DNA of 64,000 nucleotides from Bacteroidales bacterium (GTDB lineage: Bacteria > Bacteroidota > Bacteroidia > Bacteroidales > UBA1715): assembly GCA_024409235.1 (NCBI GenBank), contig JAKSUA010000007.1:1-64000 (forward strand), read 5' to 3'. Both the position numbers and the translations under genes were made by a program. Position 1 is the first letter of the stretch, and every line of letters starts with the position of its first letter. The notes below the pieces were generated by a model that saw only the letters and a list, made by a program, of their open reading frames with translations, ran no database searches and was not told the origin of the DNA. Positions 46,978 to 55,968 of this stretch are shown piece by piece.

Positions 46978-47685
46978 ATGTTTATGGATTATGTTGCAGA
47001 ATTAGAAAAAGACGTCCGTTTTCAGGAAGCTCTTCATTCTTGTTTGAACTGTGGCGTTTGTAGTGCTATATGTCCAGCTGCTGAATTTTACAATTACGAT
47101 CCGCGAATGATTGTTACAACAGTGCAACGTCGTAACAATGAGGAGATAGAACAATTGCTGAAGTCTAATACTATTTGGTATTGTGGTCAATGTATGTCTT
47201 GTAAAACACGTTGTCCTCGTGGAAATACAGCGGGAATGATTATTCAGGCTTTGCGTTTGTTGTCTCAAAAATGTGGTTTTTTTACTGAAAGCGAGAAAGG
47301 TCGTCAACAATATGGCTTGAAGAAAACCATAGGTGAGAGTATTTTAAAATATGGATATTGCGTACATCCAATATTGGTGAAACCAGAACTTCATCCGGAA
47401 CAAGGTGTTATTTGGGAATGGGTGCATAAGAATATGGATGCGGTGTATGATCGCCTTGGAGCAAATCTGTATAAAGATGGTGCAGGTGCAATGCGAAAGA
47501 TTCATCAAAAGAATTTAGATGAACTTGCTGAAATCTTTAAAGTTACTGGTGGTGAAGATTTCTATGATTTGATAGAAAAGGAATCACAAAAGAAAGCAGA
47601 AGAAATGAATATGAGCACAGCAGAAGATAATAATGAGTATTTGATGCATGTGCTTACATATAATAGTAACGAACACCAAGAATAG
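46978..47685 (+). CDS. HdrC-like 4Fe-4S subunit
   Basis: A 235-residue iron-sulfur protein. Two cubane-cluster motifs are intact: CLNCGVCSAICP (Cys22, 25, 28, 32) and CGQCMSCKTRCPRG about 50 residues later. The C-terminal part has HdrC-like features (GAMRKIHQKNLDELAEIFKVTGG). It would pass electrons between the flavin subunit and the HdrB-type catalytic subunit encoded next. ATG 46978 and ATG 46984 are both possible. The organism shows no methanogenesis genes, so the partner thiol is not CoM/CoB. Confidence 0.85.
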   Translation: MFMDYVAELEKDVRFQEALHSCLNCGVCSAICPAAEFYNYDPRMIVTTVQRRNNEEIEQLLKSNTIWYCGQCMSCKTRCPRGNTAGMIIQALRLLSQKCGFFTESEKGRQQYGLKKTIGESILKYGYCVHPILVKPELHPEQGVIWEWVHKNMDAVYDRLGANLYKDGAGAMRKIHQKNLDELAEIFKVTGGEDFYDLIEKESQKKAEEMNMSTAEDNNEYLMHVLTYNSNEHQE

Positions 47686-47690
47686 AAGCC

Positions 47691-48758
47691 ATGAATGTAG
47701 AAGGAAAGAAACAAATTTGGAGTTCTTATCAAAAGGATATAGCGGAAGATAATTATTACTATGCACGTAGTTGTATTCGTCAGAATTTTTATCCAGCATC
47801 GGAAGTTACATTCTTGCGCATTTTGCGTGAAGAATTAGGAAAAAATATCTTTGACGATCCAAATCATACAACGTGTACAGGTATTGGTTATCATTCTGAT
47901 ATTGTGCCATTTGACACAATTCAAACTGTTGTGGCTCGTCATTTTGCATTAATGACAGAAGCTGGTTTAGAAAATGTTGCAATTTCGTGTGTTACATCTT
48001 TTGGTATGTACACAGAGATTTTGGATTTATGGGAACATTTTCCAGAACAATTGGAAAAGATTCGTGAATATTTGTACAAATCAACAAAAAGAGAATTTAA
48101 CATTCCTAAGAATATTGCTCATACAAGCGATATTATCTATAAATTTAGAAATGAAATTGCTCAAAAGGCAAAACATACACTGATAAATGTTCATACTGGT
48201 GAACCTTTGAAAGTTGTTGAACATATTGGTTGTCACTATGCAAAAATGTTCCCGACCAAAGGTGTTGGTGGTGCTGAATTTCCACAAGTATTGACCGGAA
48301 TGATAGATGCATGGGGTGGAAGTGTTGTAGATTATCCAGAACGTCGTCATTGTTGTGGCTTTGGATTTAGAAACTATTTGGTACAAGCAAATCGAGGCTA
48401 TTCAGTTTCGAATACAAAGAAAAAAATGGAGTCGATGAAACCGTTTAAACCAGATTTTATTGTAGCAAATTGTCCAGGATGTGCAATGTTTATGGATAAA
48501 TGGCAATATACATTGGCAGAAATGGAAGGGGTAACTTACGATGAGGAAGGCTACGGAATTCCAGTGTTGACTTATGAAGAAATGGCTGGTTTAGTGTTAG
48601 GTTATAATCCGTGGGATTTAGGTTTACAGACACATCAAGTTCAATGTGAGTCTTTGTTGAATAAAATGGGTGTGGAATACGATCCAAAAGCAAAATATTT
48701 AGATAAAAACGGAAATCAATTACCAATTCCAGAAAAACCAATGAATCTTAAAGTGTAG
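47691..48758 (+). CDS. HdrB-like CCG-domain protein with a degenerate first site
   Basis: A 355-residue protein with two CCG-type domains. The second is intact: HIGCHYAKM, then RRHCCGFGFR and ANCPGCAMF, the ligands for one noncubane [4Fe-4S] cluster. In the first, the CCG is TCTGIG and the CPxC is SCVTSF, so most ligands of the first noncubane cluster are missing. It follows hdrC by 5 bases. Disulfide-reductase or thiol-transfer chemistry is inferred from the family. A single active cluster makes the reaction unlikely to be the canonical CoM-S-S-CoB cleavage. Confidence 0.85.
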   Translation: MNVEGKKQIWSSYQKDIAEDNYYYARSCIRQNFYPASEVTFLRILREELGKNIFDDPNHTTCTGIGYHSDIVPFDTIQTVVARHFALMTEAGLENVAISCVTSFGMYTEILDLWEHFPEQLEKIREYLYKSTKREFNIPKNIAHTSDIIYKFRNEIAQKAKHTLINVHTGEPLKVVEHIGCHYAKMFPTKGVGGAEFPQVLTGMIDAWGGSVVDYPERRHCCGFGFRNYLVQANRGYSVSNTKKKMESMKPFKPDFIVANCPGCAMFMDKWQYTLAEMEGVTYDEEGYGIPVLTYEEMAGLVLGYNPWDLGLQTHQVQCESLLNKMGVEYDPKAKYLDKNGNQLPIPEKPMNLKV

Positions 48759-48763
48759 ATATT

Positions 48764-48789
48764 TAGTGATTAGAGATTAGTGATTAGTT
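48764..48789. repeat. Left arm of an IVS-like element
   Basis: TAGTGATTAGAGATTAGTG and the following GATTAG form a run of GATTAG units just before the S23 remnant. Its complement, ACTAAT.ACTAATC, occurs to the right of the remnant at about 49156-49171, making an imperfect inverted repeat around it. Such arms fold the intervening sequences inserted in 23S rRNA genes. Confidence 0.6.
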
Positions 48790-49153
48790 ATGGCAAAGAG
48801 TGTGTTGATGGATAAGATTTTTGATTTTGCAGTTTCTATAGTTAATCTGTATAAATATTTACAAGAAGAAAAAAAGAATATGTAATTAGTAAACAAATAT
48901 TACGGAGTGGAACGAGTATCGGTGCAAATATTAGTGAAGCGAAGTATTTAGAAAGTAAATTAGATTTTATACATAAATTGTCAATTGCACAAAAAGAAGT
49001 AAATGAAACAAAATATTGTTAGAACTATTAGTGCGAACAGGTTACGTAAATAACGATTTATATAATTCATTAAGCACAACAGTTGTTGAGTTATTGAAAT
49101 TGGTGACTTCTTCAATAAAAACAGCAAAAACTTCATTAAACACTAACAACTAA
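48790..49153 (+). pseudogene. Decayed four-helix-bundle S23 (23S rRNA IVS) gene
   Basis: Three pieces in three frames give a full-length S23 protein: MAKSVLMDKIFDFAVSIVNL..., then SKQILRSGTSIGANISEAKY..., then LELLVRTGYVNNDLYNSL. The first break is in an A7 tract (near 48870-48880), the second is a lost base at TAT TG near 49015. Both look like single-base indels, so the gene is recently dead. It lies inside the hdr operon, between the hdrB-like and hdrA-like genes, in the same direction. Function of the family is unclear; members fold as pentamers and travel with rRNA intervening sequences. Confidence 0.88.
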
Positions 49154-49185
49154 ACACTAATAACTAATCGTTAAACACTAAAAAC
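49138..49185. repeat. Right arm of an IVS-like element
   Basis: A run of AACACTAA / AACTAA units ending two bases before the hdrA-like ATG. ACTAATAACTAATC is nearly the reverse complement of GATTAGTGATTAGT on the left. It overlaps the end of the S23 remnant and probably supplies the ribosome-binding context of the next gene. Confidence 0.55.
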
Positions 49186-49187
49186 TT

Positions 49188-50225
49188 ATGATAGATGTAC
49201 TTATAATCGGTGGCGGAATAGCAGGTATACAGGCTGCTTGTTCCTTACAAGATTTAGGATTGGAGACAGTTATTGTTGAAAAAGAAAAAACAATTGGAGG
49301 GCACCTGAATGATTGGGATACATTGTTTCCAACTTTTCGTTCAGCATCGGAAGTGATAGATTATTATACAGAAGAAACTCGAAAACGTGCATTGACAATT
49401 TATTTGAATACGAATGTCATTTCCATAAAAAAAGTGGATGAAGGCGTGTTCGAAGTACAGACATCACGTGATGTGTTGTTTAGAAGTAAATCTGTTGTGT
49501 TGGCGTCCGGTTATCAGTTGTTTAATGCTGAACGTAAGGAAGAATATGGTTATAAAATCTATGACAACGTATTAACTTCTGCAGATTTGGAAAAGAAATT
49601 CCGTCGGTTAAACGGACAGCCGTTCAAAACACCTACAGACAAAACTCCTAAACGCATTGGATTTATTCATTGTGTAGGTTCGAGAGATGAAAAATCTGGA
49701 AATCATTATTGCTCTAAACTTTGTTGTGTTACGGCGGTAAAACAGGCAATTCACATGAAACAGGTTTGTCCGGAAGCGGATGTTTTCTGTTGCTATATGG
49801 ATTTGCGTATGTACGGACCAGGCTTTGAGGAAATGTATCGCGAAGCTCAGGAAAAATATCATGTTCAGTTTATACGTGGACGTCTTTCAGAAGTTTCAGA
49901 GAATTCCGACGGTACGTTACAGTTGAAAGTGGAAGACACTTTGGCGGCCCGTCCTTGTAGAATACAGGCTGATATGTTAGTTCTTATGGTGGGAATGGAA
50001 GCATCTAAGAATACAGCTTTATTTAAGCAGTCATGTAATCTTGAATGTGCTTCGAATCGTTTTGTGAAACCGAACGATCACCATATTGGTTCAAATCAAA
50101 CGAATGTGCCTGGATTGTTTACTGCAGGAACGAGTATTGGACCAATGTCTGTTTTTGATACAGTAAATCATGCAAAATCTGTAGCTTTTGCAGTGAATGA
50201 ATACTTAAAGAATTCAGAATTATGA
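49188..50225 (+). CDS. HdrA-like FAD oxidoreductase
   Basis: A 345-residue flavoprotein. The N-terminus has the FAD-binding GGGIAGIQAACSL; the HdrA signature CVGSRDEKSG...YCSKLCCVTAVKQA is at about 163-190, and a C-terminal NVPGLFTAGTSIGPMSV loop closes the FAD site. It lacks the extra ferredoxin domains of methanogen HdrA (about 650 residues), so electrons must come from another donor. It begins right after the S23 remnant and overlaps the next gene by four bases (ATGA). Confidence 0.88.
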   Translation: MIDVLIIGGGIAGIQAACSLQDLGLETVIVEKEKTIGGHLNDWDTLFPTFRSASEVIDYYTEETRKRALTIYLNTNVISIKKVDEGVFEVQTSRDVLFRSKSVVLASGYQLFNAERKEEYGYKIYDNVLTSADLEKKFRRLNGQPFKTPTDKTPKRIGFIHCVGSRDEKSGNHYCSKLCCVTAVKQAIHMKQVCPEADVFCCYMDLRMYGPGFEEMYREAQEKYHVQFIRGRLSEVSENSDGTLQLKVEDTLAARPCRIQADMLVLMVGMEASKNTALFKQSCNLECASNRFVKPNDHHIGSNQTNVPGLFTAGTSIGPMSVFDTVNHAKSVAFAVNEYLKNSEL

Positions 50226-50569
50226 GAAATTTTGGATTTGCAACAACAAAATCGAGAACGGTAGATTATAGTAAAATCGATACTCGTCTTATTGGTTATA
50301 TTTTAGAAAATGAGCCAACATTCAATGCTTGTTTATCATGTGGCTCATGCACTGCAATTTGTAGTGCTGGTAATCTGACAAATTTCAATATCCGAAAGTT
50401 AAGTCTTTTAATCCGTTTAGGAGAATTGGAAAAAATTCACACGGAAATTGACAAATGTATGCTTTGTGGAAAATGTTTGTTGGAATGTCCTCGGGGAATC
50501 AATACTCGAAATGTGATAATGTTGATAAAAAAAGGTTTAACAATTTTTGATATAAAAGATCAGGAATAA
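50222..50569 (+). CDS. Second small HdrC-like ferredoxin subunit
   Basis: A 115-residue protein with two 4Fe-4S motifs, CLSCGSCTAICSAGN and CMLCGKCLLECPRG. It overlaps the hdrA-like gene by ATGA and the membrane subunit by TAATG, so the three are translated as a unit. Likely an electron wire between the flavin subunit and the membrane subunit. Confidence 0.85.
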   Translation: MRNFGFATTKSRTVDYSKIDTRLIGYILENEPTFNACLSCGSCTAICSAGNLTNFNIRKLSLLIRLGELEKIHTEIDKCMLCGKCLLECPRGINTRNVIMLIKKGLTIFDIKDQE

Positions 50570-52347
50570 TGGAGAACTATTTTGTATTGCCATTTACGGT
50601 AGGAACAGTTATTCTGTTTTCTATATTGCTTGTAAAATATGCTTTGTGGATTTCGAAACTTTCGAAAATCGATAAATTGCGTATTGTACAAAGTATATTT
50701 TCACGAAGAACACTTTCTGCTATAAAAGAGTGTTTTATGGAATGTTTGATTCACAGACGTATATTCAAACGAAATATTTTGTTGGGATATATGCACATGA
50801 GTCTTGCATTTGGATGGTTCTTGCTCATTGTTGTTGGGCATATAGAATGGGTCGTTTATTCAGGTACGTTTGTTACATATCCTTGGAATTCGATTTTCTT
50901 CCAATATTTTGTTCATGAAAGTTTTCCTGGTGAAAAAATTATGGCAAATATCATGGATTTCTTGTTGTTGTTTGTTTTGAGCGGTGTTTTGTTGGCATAT
51001 TTCAAACGTATAAACAGCAGAATGTATGGCATCAAGAAAACAACAAAACTGAAACCTCGTGATAGAATGACCATGTGTGCATTGTGGTTAATTTTTCCAT
51101 TGCGTTTATTGGCGGAAGGAGCAACAGCATCATTTTACCATAATGGCGGTTTTTTGACAAATAGTGTCGGCCGTTTTTTTGAATGGATACAAATTAGTCA
51201 TACAACTGAGGAAATTCTATGGTGGTCATATTCAATTAGTTTGGGTGTGTTCTTTGTTGGTTTACCATGGTCGCGTTATATGCATATATTCACCGAGGTT
51301 TTGTTGATAGGAATTCGCAGTACAGGTGTGAAACTGAAGAAAGAATTTAATTCGTATTCTCGAATTCAGGTATATTCCTGCTCTCGTTGTGGAATATGTA
51401 TCGATGTTTGTCAAATGCACATTTCGAACATTTCCAACAACCAGTCCGTTTATATTTTGAAAAATATCCGTGACCAGAACTTAACAGATAGAAAGTTATT
51501 CAACTGTTTGTTGTGTGGCCGTTGTGAACAGGCTTGTCCGGTAAATATTAACTTGAACGATTTACGCATATCTCAACGAATCCGTGCTACAAAAGAATAC
51601 AATTCCGACTATGCGTTTTTGAAAACTCTTCCTGTTGAGCAGCCAGTAGAGGATAAAACACCGGAAGTAATCTATTTTGCAGGATGTATGACGCACATGA
51701 CTCCTGGTATAAAAAAATCGGTGTTGAAGGTATTGGAAAAGGCAAATGTCAATTATCAGTTTATGGACAAAGATAAAGGTGCTTGCTGTGGACGTCCGTT
51801 GATGCTTGCCGGTCAATATGAAGCAGCCAAGAAATTGATTGCCCATAATCGTGAAAAAATACTTGAATCTGGAGCATCAACGTTGTTAGTTTCTTGTCCT
51901 ATTTGTTATAAAGTCTTTAAAGATGATTATGAATTGGGACAGATTTCAATAAAACATCATTCGGAGTACTTCTTGGAATTGGTGGAACAAGGAAAAATCA
52001 CATTAAAGAAATCCGACAAATCAATTGTATATCATGATCCATGCGAGTTGGGTAGAGGATGTGGTGTATATGAACCGCCAAGAAATCTGTTGAAGATGAC
52101 AGGAAATTTACAGAGCATACAGCAGGAAAAAGTAAACTCATTGTGTTGCAGCGGTTCGCTTGGAGATTTATGTTTGTCTATGTCTGACAGAAATACGATA
52201 AAAGCAGAAACATTAAAAGTATTATTGAACCAAAATCCAGATATGTTGGCGACAGCTTGTCCTTTATGCAAGAAAACTTTTGTAAAAGGTGTTGATATTC
52301 AGGTAAAAGACATTGCAGAAATAGTTGCTGAATCAATGGAAAATTAA
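50569..52347 (+). CDS. Membrane HdrE-HdrD-like fusion (haem-type membrane domain plus two CCG domains)
   Basis: A 592-residue protein. About residues 1-245 hold five hydrophobic helices with candidate haem/quinone-site His (GYMHMSLAFGWF, VVGHIEW, RYMHIFTE). Next come two 4Fe-4S motifs, CSRCGICIDVCQ and CLLCGRCEQACP (about 265-320). The last about 225 residues hold two complete CCG domains: GCMTHM...CCGRPL...CPICYKVF and DPCELGRGCG...CCSGSLGD...CPLCKKTF. This combines the parts of HdrE and HdrD in one chain. It should link a quinone or cytochrome pool to thiol/disulfide chemistry at the membrane. Product and substrate are not known. Confidence 0.85.
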   Translation: MENYFVLPFTVGTVILFSILLVKYALWISKLSKIDKLRIVQSIFSRRTLSAIKECFMECLIHRRIFKRNILLGYMHMSLAFGWFLLIVVGHIEWVVYSGTFVTYPWNSIFFQYFVHESFPGEKIMANIMDFLLLFVLSGVLLAYFKRINSRMYGIKKTTKLKPRDRMTMCALWLIFPLRLLAEGATASFYHNGGFLTNSVGRFFEWIQISHTTEEILWWSYSISLGVFFVGLPWSRYMHIFTEVLLIGIRSTGVKLKKEFNSYSRIQVYSCSRCGICIDVCQMHISNISNNQSVYILKNIRDQNLTDRKLFNCLLCGRCEQACPVNINLNDLRISQRIRATKEYNSDYAFLKTLPVEQPVEDKTPEVIYFAGCMTHMTPGIKKSVLKVLEKANVNYQFMDKDKGACCGRPLMLAGQYEAAKKLIAHNREKILESGASTLLVSCPICYKVFKDDYELGQISIKHHSEYFLELVEQGKITLKKSDKSIVYHDPCELGRGCGVYEPPRNLLKMTGNLQSIQQEKVNSLCCSGSLGDLCLSMSDRNTIKAETLKVLLNQNPDMLATACPLCKKTFVKGVDIQVKDIAEIVAESMEN

Positions 52348-52356
52348 GAAATTATA

Positions 52357-53769
52357 ATGGAAATAGTATTTAAAAGCACAGTTAATGCTGAAAATTATAA
52401 GAGCAGAATTTATTTAGTGAATTCGTTAGAAGATGCTGCAAACTGCAGTTTATCTGAATTTGAACAGAAAATGCTTTCTGCTAAGGTAAATCAAACGAGA
52501 TTCATCAAGATAGAAACGCCTGATTACACATCGTATGTTGTGATTCTAAAAAACGATAGCGATGATGAATCTTGTGAAACATTACGTAAATTAGGAAACG
52601 AGGTTTATAATTCAGCACAAGGCAAAAATGAGAAAGATGTCGTAATTGCAAATATTTCGTGTTTGCCAAACGTTGTCTATCCATTTTTGGAAGGATTTCT
52701 GTTGAGTCAATATTCTTTTTCTAAATATTCTAAAAAGTTAGAAATCAATTCTTTTGAGAATATAGTCTGTACAGGAAAAGACTGTGGAGATATAAATGAA
52801 TTAAATACCATAATAAAAGGTGTTTTTGTTACAAGGAATTTGATTAACGAGCCAAACAATGTTTGTACGGCAGAATATTTTGCACAACAAGCAGAAGAAT
52901 TGTTTGCGGGAACGGAAGCACAGGTTTTCGTGAGAGACAAAAAATGGATTGAGAACGAAAAAATGGGAGGTCTATTGGCTGTAAATAAGGGTAGTGTATT
53001 GCCTCCATATTTTGTTCATGTTGTTTGGAATCCGCAAAAAAATAATTCTCAACCGATTGTGTTGGTAGGAAAAGGAATTGTTTTTGATGCAGGTGGTTTG
53101 AGTTTGAAACCAAATCAATTTATGGAAACAATGAAATCAGATATGAGTGGTGCTGCAACAGTTTTAGGTACAATGAAAATTGTTGCAGAAACAAAACTTC
53201 CAGTTCATATAGAGGCACTGATTCCGTTGACTGATAATCGTCCGGGAGAAAATGCAATGGCTTTGGGCGATATTATTACAATGCATAATGGAAAAACCGT
53301 TGAAATATTAAATGCCGATGCTGAAGGTCGTTTAATCTTGGCAGATGCTTTAAGTTATGCTGCGTCGTTAAATCCAAAATTGACAATAGATGTAGCAACT
53401 TTAACCGGTGCTGCAAATCAGGCTGTAGGTGAACATGCCGCTGTATATTTTGCAACTGCTGAAAAAGATGATTGTGAAGCATTGGAAAAAACAAGCTTTA
53501 AGGAATGGGAACCGTTAGTTCGTTTCCCTCTTTGGAATTATTACAATGAATTGATTTCTTCGAATATGGCAGATATGAAAAACACAGGGGGACAATATGG
53601 AGGTGCAGTTTCTGCTGCGAAGTTTTTACAGCAGTATGTAAGTTATTCATGGATTCATCTTGATATAGCAGGATCTGCGTATTTCAAATCAAAATGGTCG
53701 TATAAGGGAGTTGGGGCAACTGGTTTTGGCGTTCGTTTGTTGTATATGTTTTTGAAACAGCTAGCTTAA
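52357..53769 (+). CDS. pepA: Leucyl aminopeptidase (M17 family)
   Basis: A 470-residue zinc aminopeptidase. Metal and catalytic residues are visible in LVGKGIVFDAGGLSLKP (Lys, Asp), MKSDMSGAATVLG (Asp), the signature NADAEGRLILADAL (Asp, Glu, Arg) and IDVATLTGA. The usual NTDAEGRL has Ala for Thr here. It follows the membrane Hdr gene by 9 bases and a palindromic terminator comes next, so it is the last gene of that operon. A link between peptide turnover (for example Cys-Gly release from glutathione-like thiols) and the Hdr complex is only a suggestion. Confidence 0.93.
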   Translation: MEIVFKSTVNAENYKSRIYLVNSLEDAANCSLSEFEQKMLSAKVNQTRFIKIETPDYTSYVVILKNDSDDESCETLRKLGNEVYNSAQGKNEKDVVIANISCLPNVVYPFLEGFLLSQYSFSKYSKKLEINSFENIVCTGKDCGDINELNTIIKGVFVTRNLINEPNNVCTAEYFAQQAEELFAGTEAQVFVRDKKWIENEKMGGLLAVNKGSVLPPYFVHVVWNPQKNNSQPIVLVGKGIVFDAGGLSLKPNQFMETMKSDMSGAATVLGTMKIVAETKLPVHIEALIPLTDNRPGENAMALGDIITMHNGKTVEILNADAEGRLILADALSYAASLNPKLTIDVATLTGAANQAVGEHAAVYFATAEKDDCEALEKTSFKEWEPLVRFPLWNYYNELISSNMADMKNTGGQYGGAVSAAKFLQQYVSYSWIHLDIAGSAYFKSKWSYKGVGATGFGVRLLYMFLKQLA

Positions 53770-53811
53770 AAAACTTGTTTCACGAAACTGAATGTGAATA
53801 GCCAAAAATAA

Positions 53812-53839
53812 AAAAGCCGAATCAATTGATTCGGCTTTT
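53812..53839. terminator. 28-base perfect palindrome between pepA and htpG
   Basis: AAAAGCCGAATCAA followed directly by its reverse complement TTGATTCGGCTTTT. It serves convergent genes from both sides, with A-rich and T-rich flanks for both strands. Confidence 0.9.
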
Positions 53840-53857
53840 CTGTTTATTTAGTGTCGC

Positions 53858-55897
53858 TTATAGTAGGCTAACACTTCGTTTTACGAATTCTTCAAGAGCT
53901 TCGCCTTTCAGCATGTTGTTTGAAATTAAAGCTAAATCAATTAACTGTTTTACCGTGTTATTTGATTTTCCGTAGCTTGTTAGAGTTTCTTTCTTTTTAT
54001 CTTCCAAACTTCCGATTTCTTTGTTCAAAGATTCAAGTCTTTCTTTGTCTGCTGCAGGAATCTCTTCGTCTTTCTTATCTTTTTTAGCATCTTCCAATTT
54101 TTGACGCTCGTCTTTCAAAGGTTTCAAATCAGCATTGATTTTGTCAAGATTATCCTTTGTTGCAGCAAGTTTGTCTGTGTTTATTTTGCTAATCAACGGA
54201 TGGTTTGCGTTTACAATCAAATTGTAGCTGTCTGGAATTTGGTTGTAGAAACTCATTCCAGGATTCATTTGAGCCATATCTTTCATACGGCGCATATATT
54301 CCGATTGAGTAACCATGATAGGCGCTTCGTCGGCTGCAAGATTAGCGAACTGAACCATGAAATCATTTGATGCCTGAGAAGAAAATACAACTGACAAATC
54401 GTCTTTTTCCTCTTGGCTAAGTTTTGATTCCTGTGAATCTTCTTTTTTGATTAGGTTGTCAATAATGTCAGCATCAACGCGTGAGAATGAAACCTTTTCG
54501 AATTTTTGTTCCAATTGACTGATAAGATGTGAATCCAAGTGTCCGTCCATCAATAAAACATCATAGCCTTTGTTTTTAGCTTTTTGAATGTAGCTATATT
54601 GAGTTTCTGGATCATTTGCATATAGGTAAATCAATGTTCCGTTTTTATCGGTTTGATTTTCTTTTATCAATGTCTTGTATTCTTCAAAAGTGAAAGATTT
54701 ACCGTCAACATTTTTTAATAAAGCAAAATCTTTTGCACGGTCGTAGAACTTTTCTTCACTAAGCATTCCGTATGTGATGAATAATTTCAAATCATCCCAT
54801 TTCTTCTCGTATTCATCACGGTTGTTTTTAAAGATATCCTGTAAGCGGTCTGCCACTTTTTTAGTAATGTGACTAGAAATTTGTTTCACATTCTTGTCGC
54901 TTTGCAAATAGCTACGTGATACATTAAGAGGAATGTCTGGGGAATCAAGAACACCATGAAGCAATGTTAAGAAATCAGGTACAATACCTTCAACAGAATC
55001 TGTTACAAAAACCTGGTTGCAGTATAACTGGATTTTATTTTTCTGAACTTCGAAGTTATTACGGATTTTAGGGAAGTAAAGAATACCAGTTAAATTGAAA
55101 GGATAATCTACGTTGAGGTGAATGTAGAACAATGGATCTTCTGCAATAGGATATAATTCTTTGTAAAAATTCTGATAATCTTCATCCTTTAATTCCGAAG
55201 GTTTTTTTGTCCATGCTGGAGTAGGGTTGTTGATAATGTTGTCTTCGTCTGTATCAACATATTTACCGTCTTTCCATTCTTGTTTTTTACCAAAAATAAT
55301 AGATACAGGTAAGAATTTACAGTATTTCTTTAATAGCTCTTCAATTTTACCTTTTTCAAGATATTCTTTGGCGTCGTCATCAACATGAAGAACAATGTCG
55401 GTTCCAACGTTTTCTTTTTCTATTTCGTCAAGAGTATAGTTTGGACTGCCGTCGCAAGACCATTTTACTGCTTTTGCACCATCTTGATAGGATTTTGTAA
55501 GAATATCAACTGTGCTTGCAACCATGAAAGCGGAGTAAAAACCTAAACCGAAATGTCCAATAATAGCTTCAGCTTTACCTTCGAATTTTTTCAAGAATTC
55601 ATCAGCTCCAGAAAAAGCAATTTGGTTGATATATTTATCAACTTCCTCGGCCGTCATACCAATACCGTCGTCGGAAATAGTAATAGTTTTTGCTTTCTCA
55701 TCAATTGAAACGCGAACTTGAGCTTTAGACATGTCTTTGTCATATTTTCCAAGTTTTGCAAGAGTTTTCAATTTTTGAGTTGCGTCAACTGCGTTAGAAA
55801 CAAGTTCACGAAGGAAAATTTCCTGGTCTGAATAAAGAAATTTCTTGATGACTGGAAAAATGTTTTCGGTTGTTACACCAATTTTACCTGATTGCAT
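53858..55897 (-). CDS. htpG: HSP90-family chaperone HtpG
   Basis: A 679-residue chaperone. The GHKL ATPase domain has ELVSNAVDA, DDGIGM and IGHFGLGFYSAFMV; the middle and C-terminal domains follow. It has the Bacteroidetes-type charged coiled segment near the C-terminus (DAKKDKKDEEIPAADKERLE). I start at ATG 55897 (MQSGKIGVTTEN), the canonical N-terminus; an upstream TTG would add 8 residues. Two TGACA-type palindromes stand immediately upstream. Confidence 0.96.
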   Translation of the reverse strand: MQSGKIGVTTENIFPVIKKFLYSDQEIFLRELVSNAVDATQKLKTLAKLGKYDKDMSKAQVRVSIDEKAKTITISDDGIGMTAEEVDKYINQIAFSGADEFLKKFEGKAEAIIGHFGLGFYSAFMVASTVDILTKSYQDGAKAVKWSCDGSPNYTLDEIEKENVGTDIVLHVDDDAKEYLEKGKIEELLKKYCKFLPVSIIFGKKQEWKDGKYVDTDEDNIINNPTPAWTKKPSELKDEDYQNFYKELYPIAEDPLFYIHLNVDYPFNLTGILYFPKIRNNFEVQKNKIQLYCNQVFVTDSVEGIVPDFLTLLHGVLDSPDIPLNVSRSYLQSDKNVKQISSHITKKVADRLQDIFKNNRDEYEKKWDDLKLFITYGMLSEEKFYDRAKDFALLKNVDGKSFTFEEYKTLIKENQTDKNGTLIYLYANDPETQYSYIQKAKNKGYDVLLMDGHLDSHLISQLEQKFEKVSFSRVDADIIDNLIKKEDSQESKLSQEEKDDLSVVFSSQASNDFMVQFANLAADEAPIMVTQSEYMRRMKDMAQMNPGMSFYNQIPDSYNLIVNANHPLISKINTDKLAATKDNLDKINADLKPLKDERQKLEDAKKDKKDEEIPAADKERLESLNKEIGSLEDKKKETLTSYGKSNNTVKQLIDLALISNNMLKGEALEEFVKRSVSLL

Positions 55898-55968
55898 ATC
55901 AATATAATTTAGTTTATACAAAAATTTCGTTGTTTGTGCTTGTCAATATGTGTGCCATCAAATCTTTG

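Noticed and set aside
48790-48885. A functional 31-residue small protein (the first piece of the S23 remnant)
   Set aside because: The two following frames continue the S23 family pattern, so the short frame is the truncated start of a broken gene.
46978-52347. Methanogen-type CoB-CoM heterodisulfide reductase
   Set aside because: The organism is a bacterium with type IX secretion; no methanogenesis genes are visible, HdrA is short and HdrB has only one intact CCG site.
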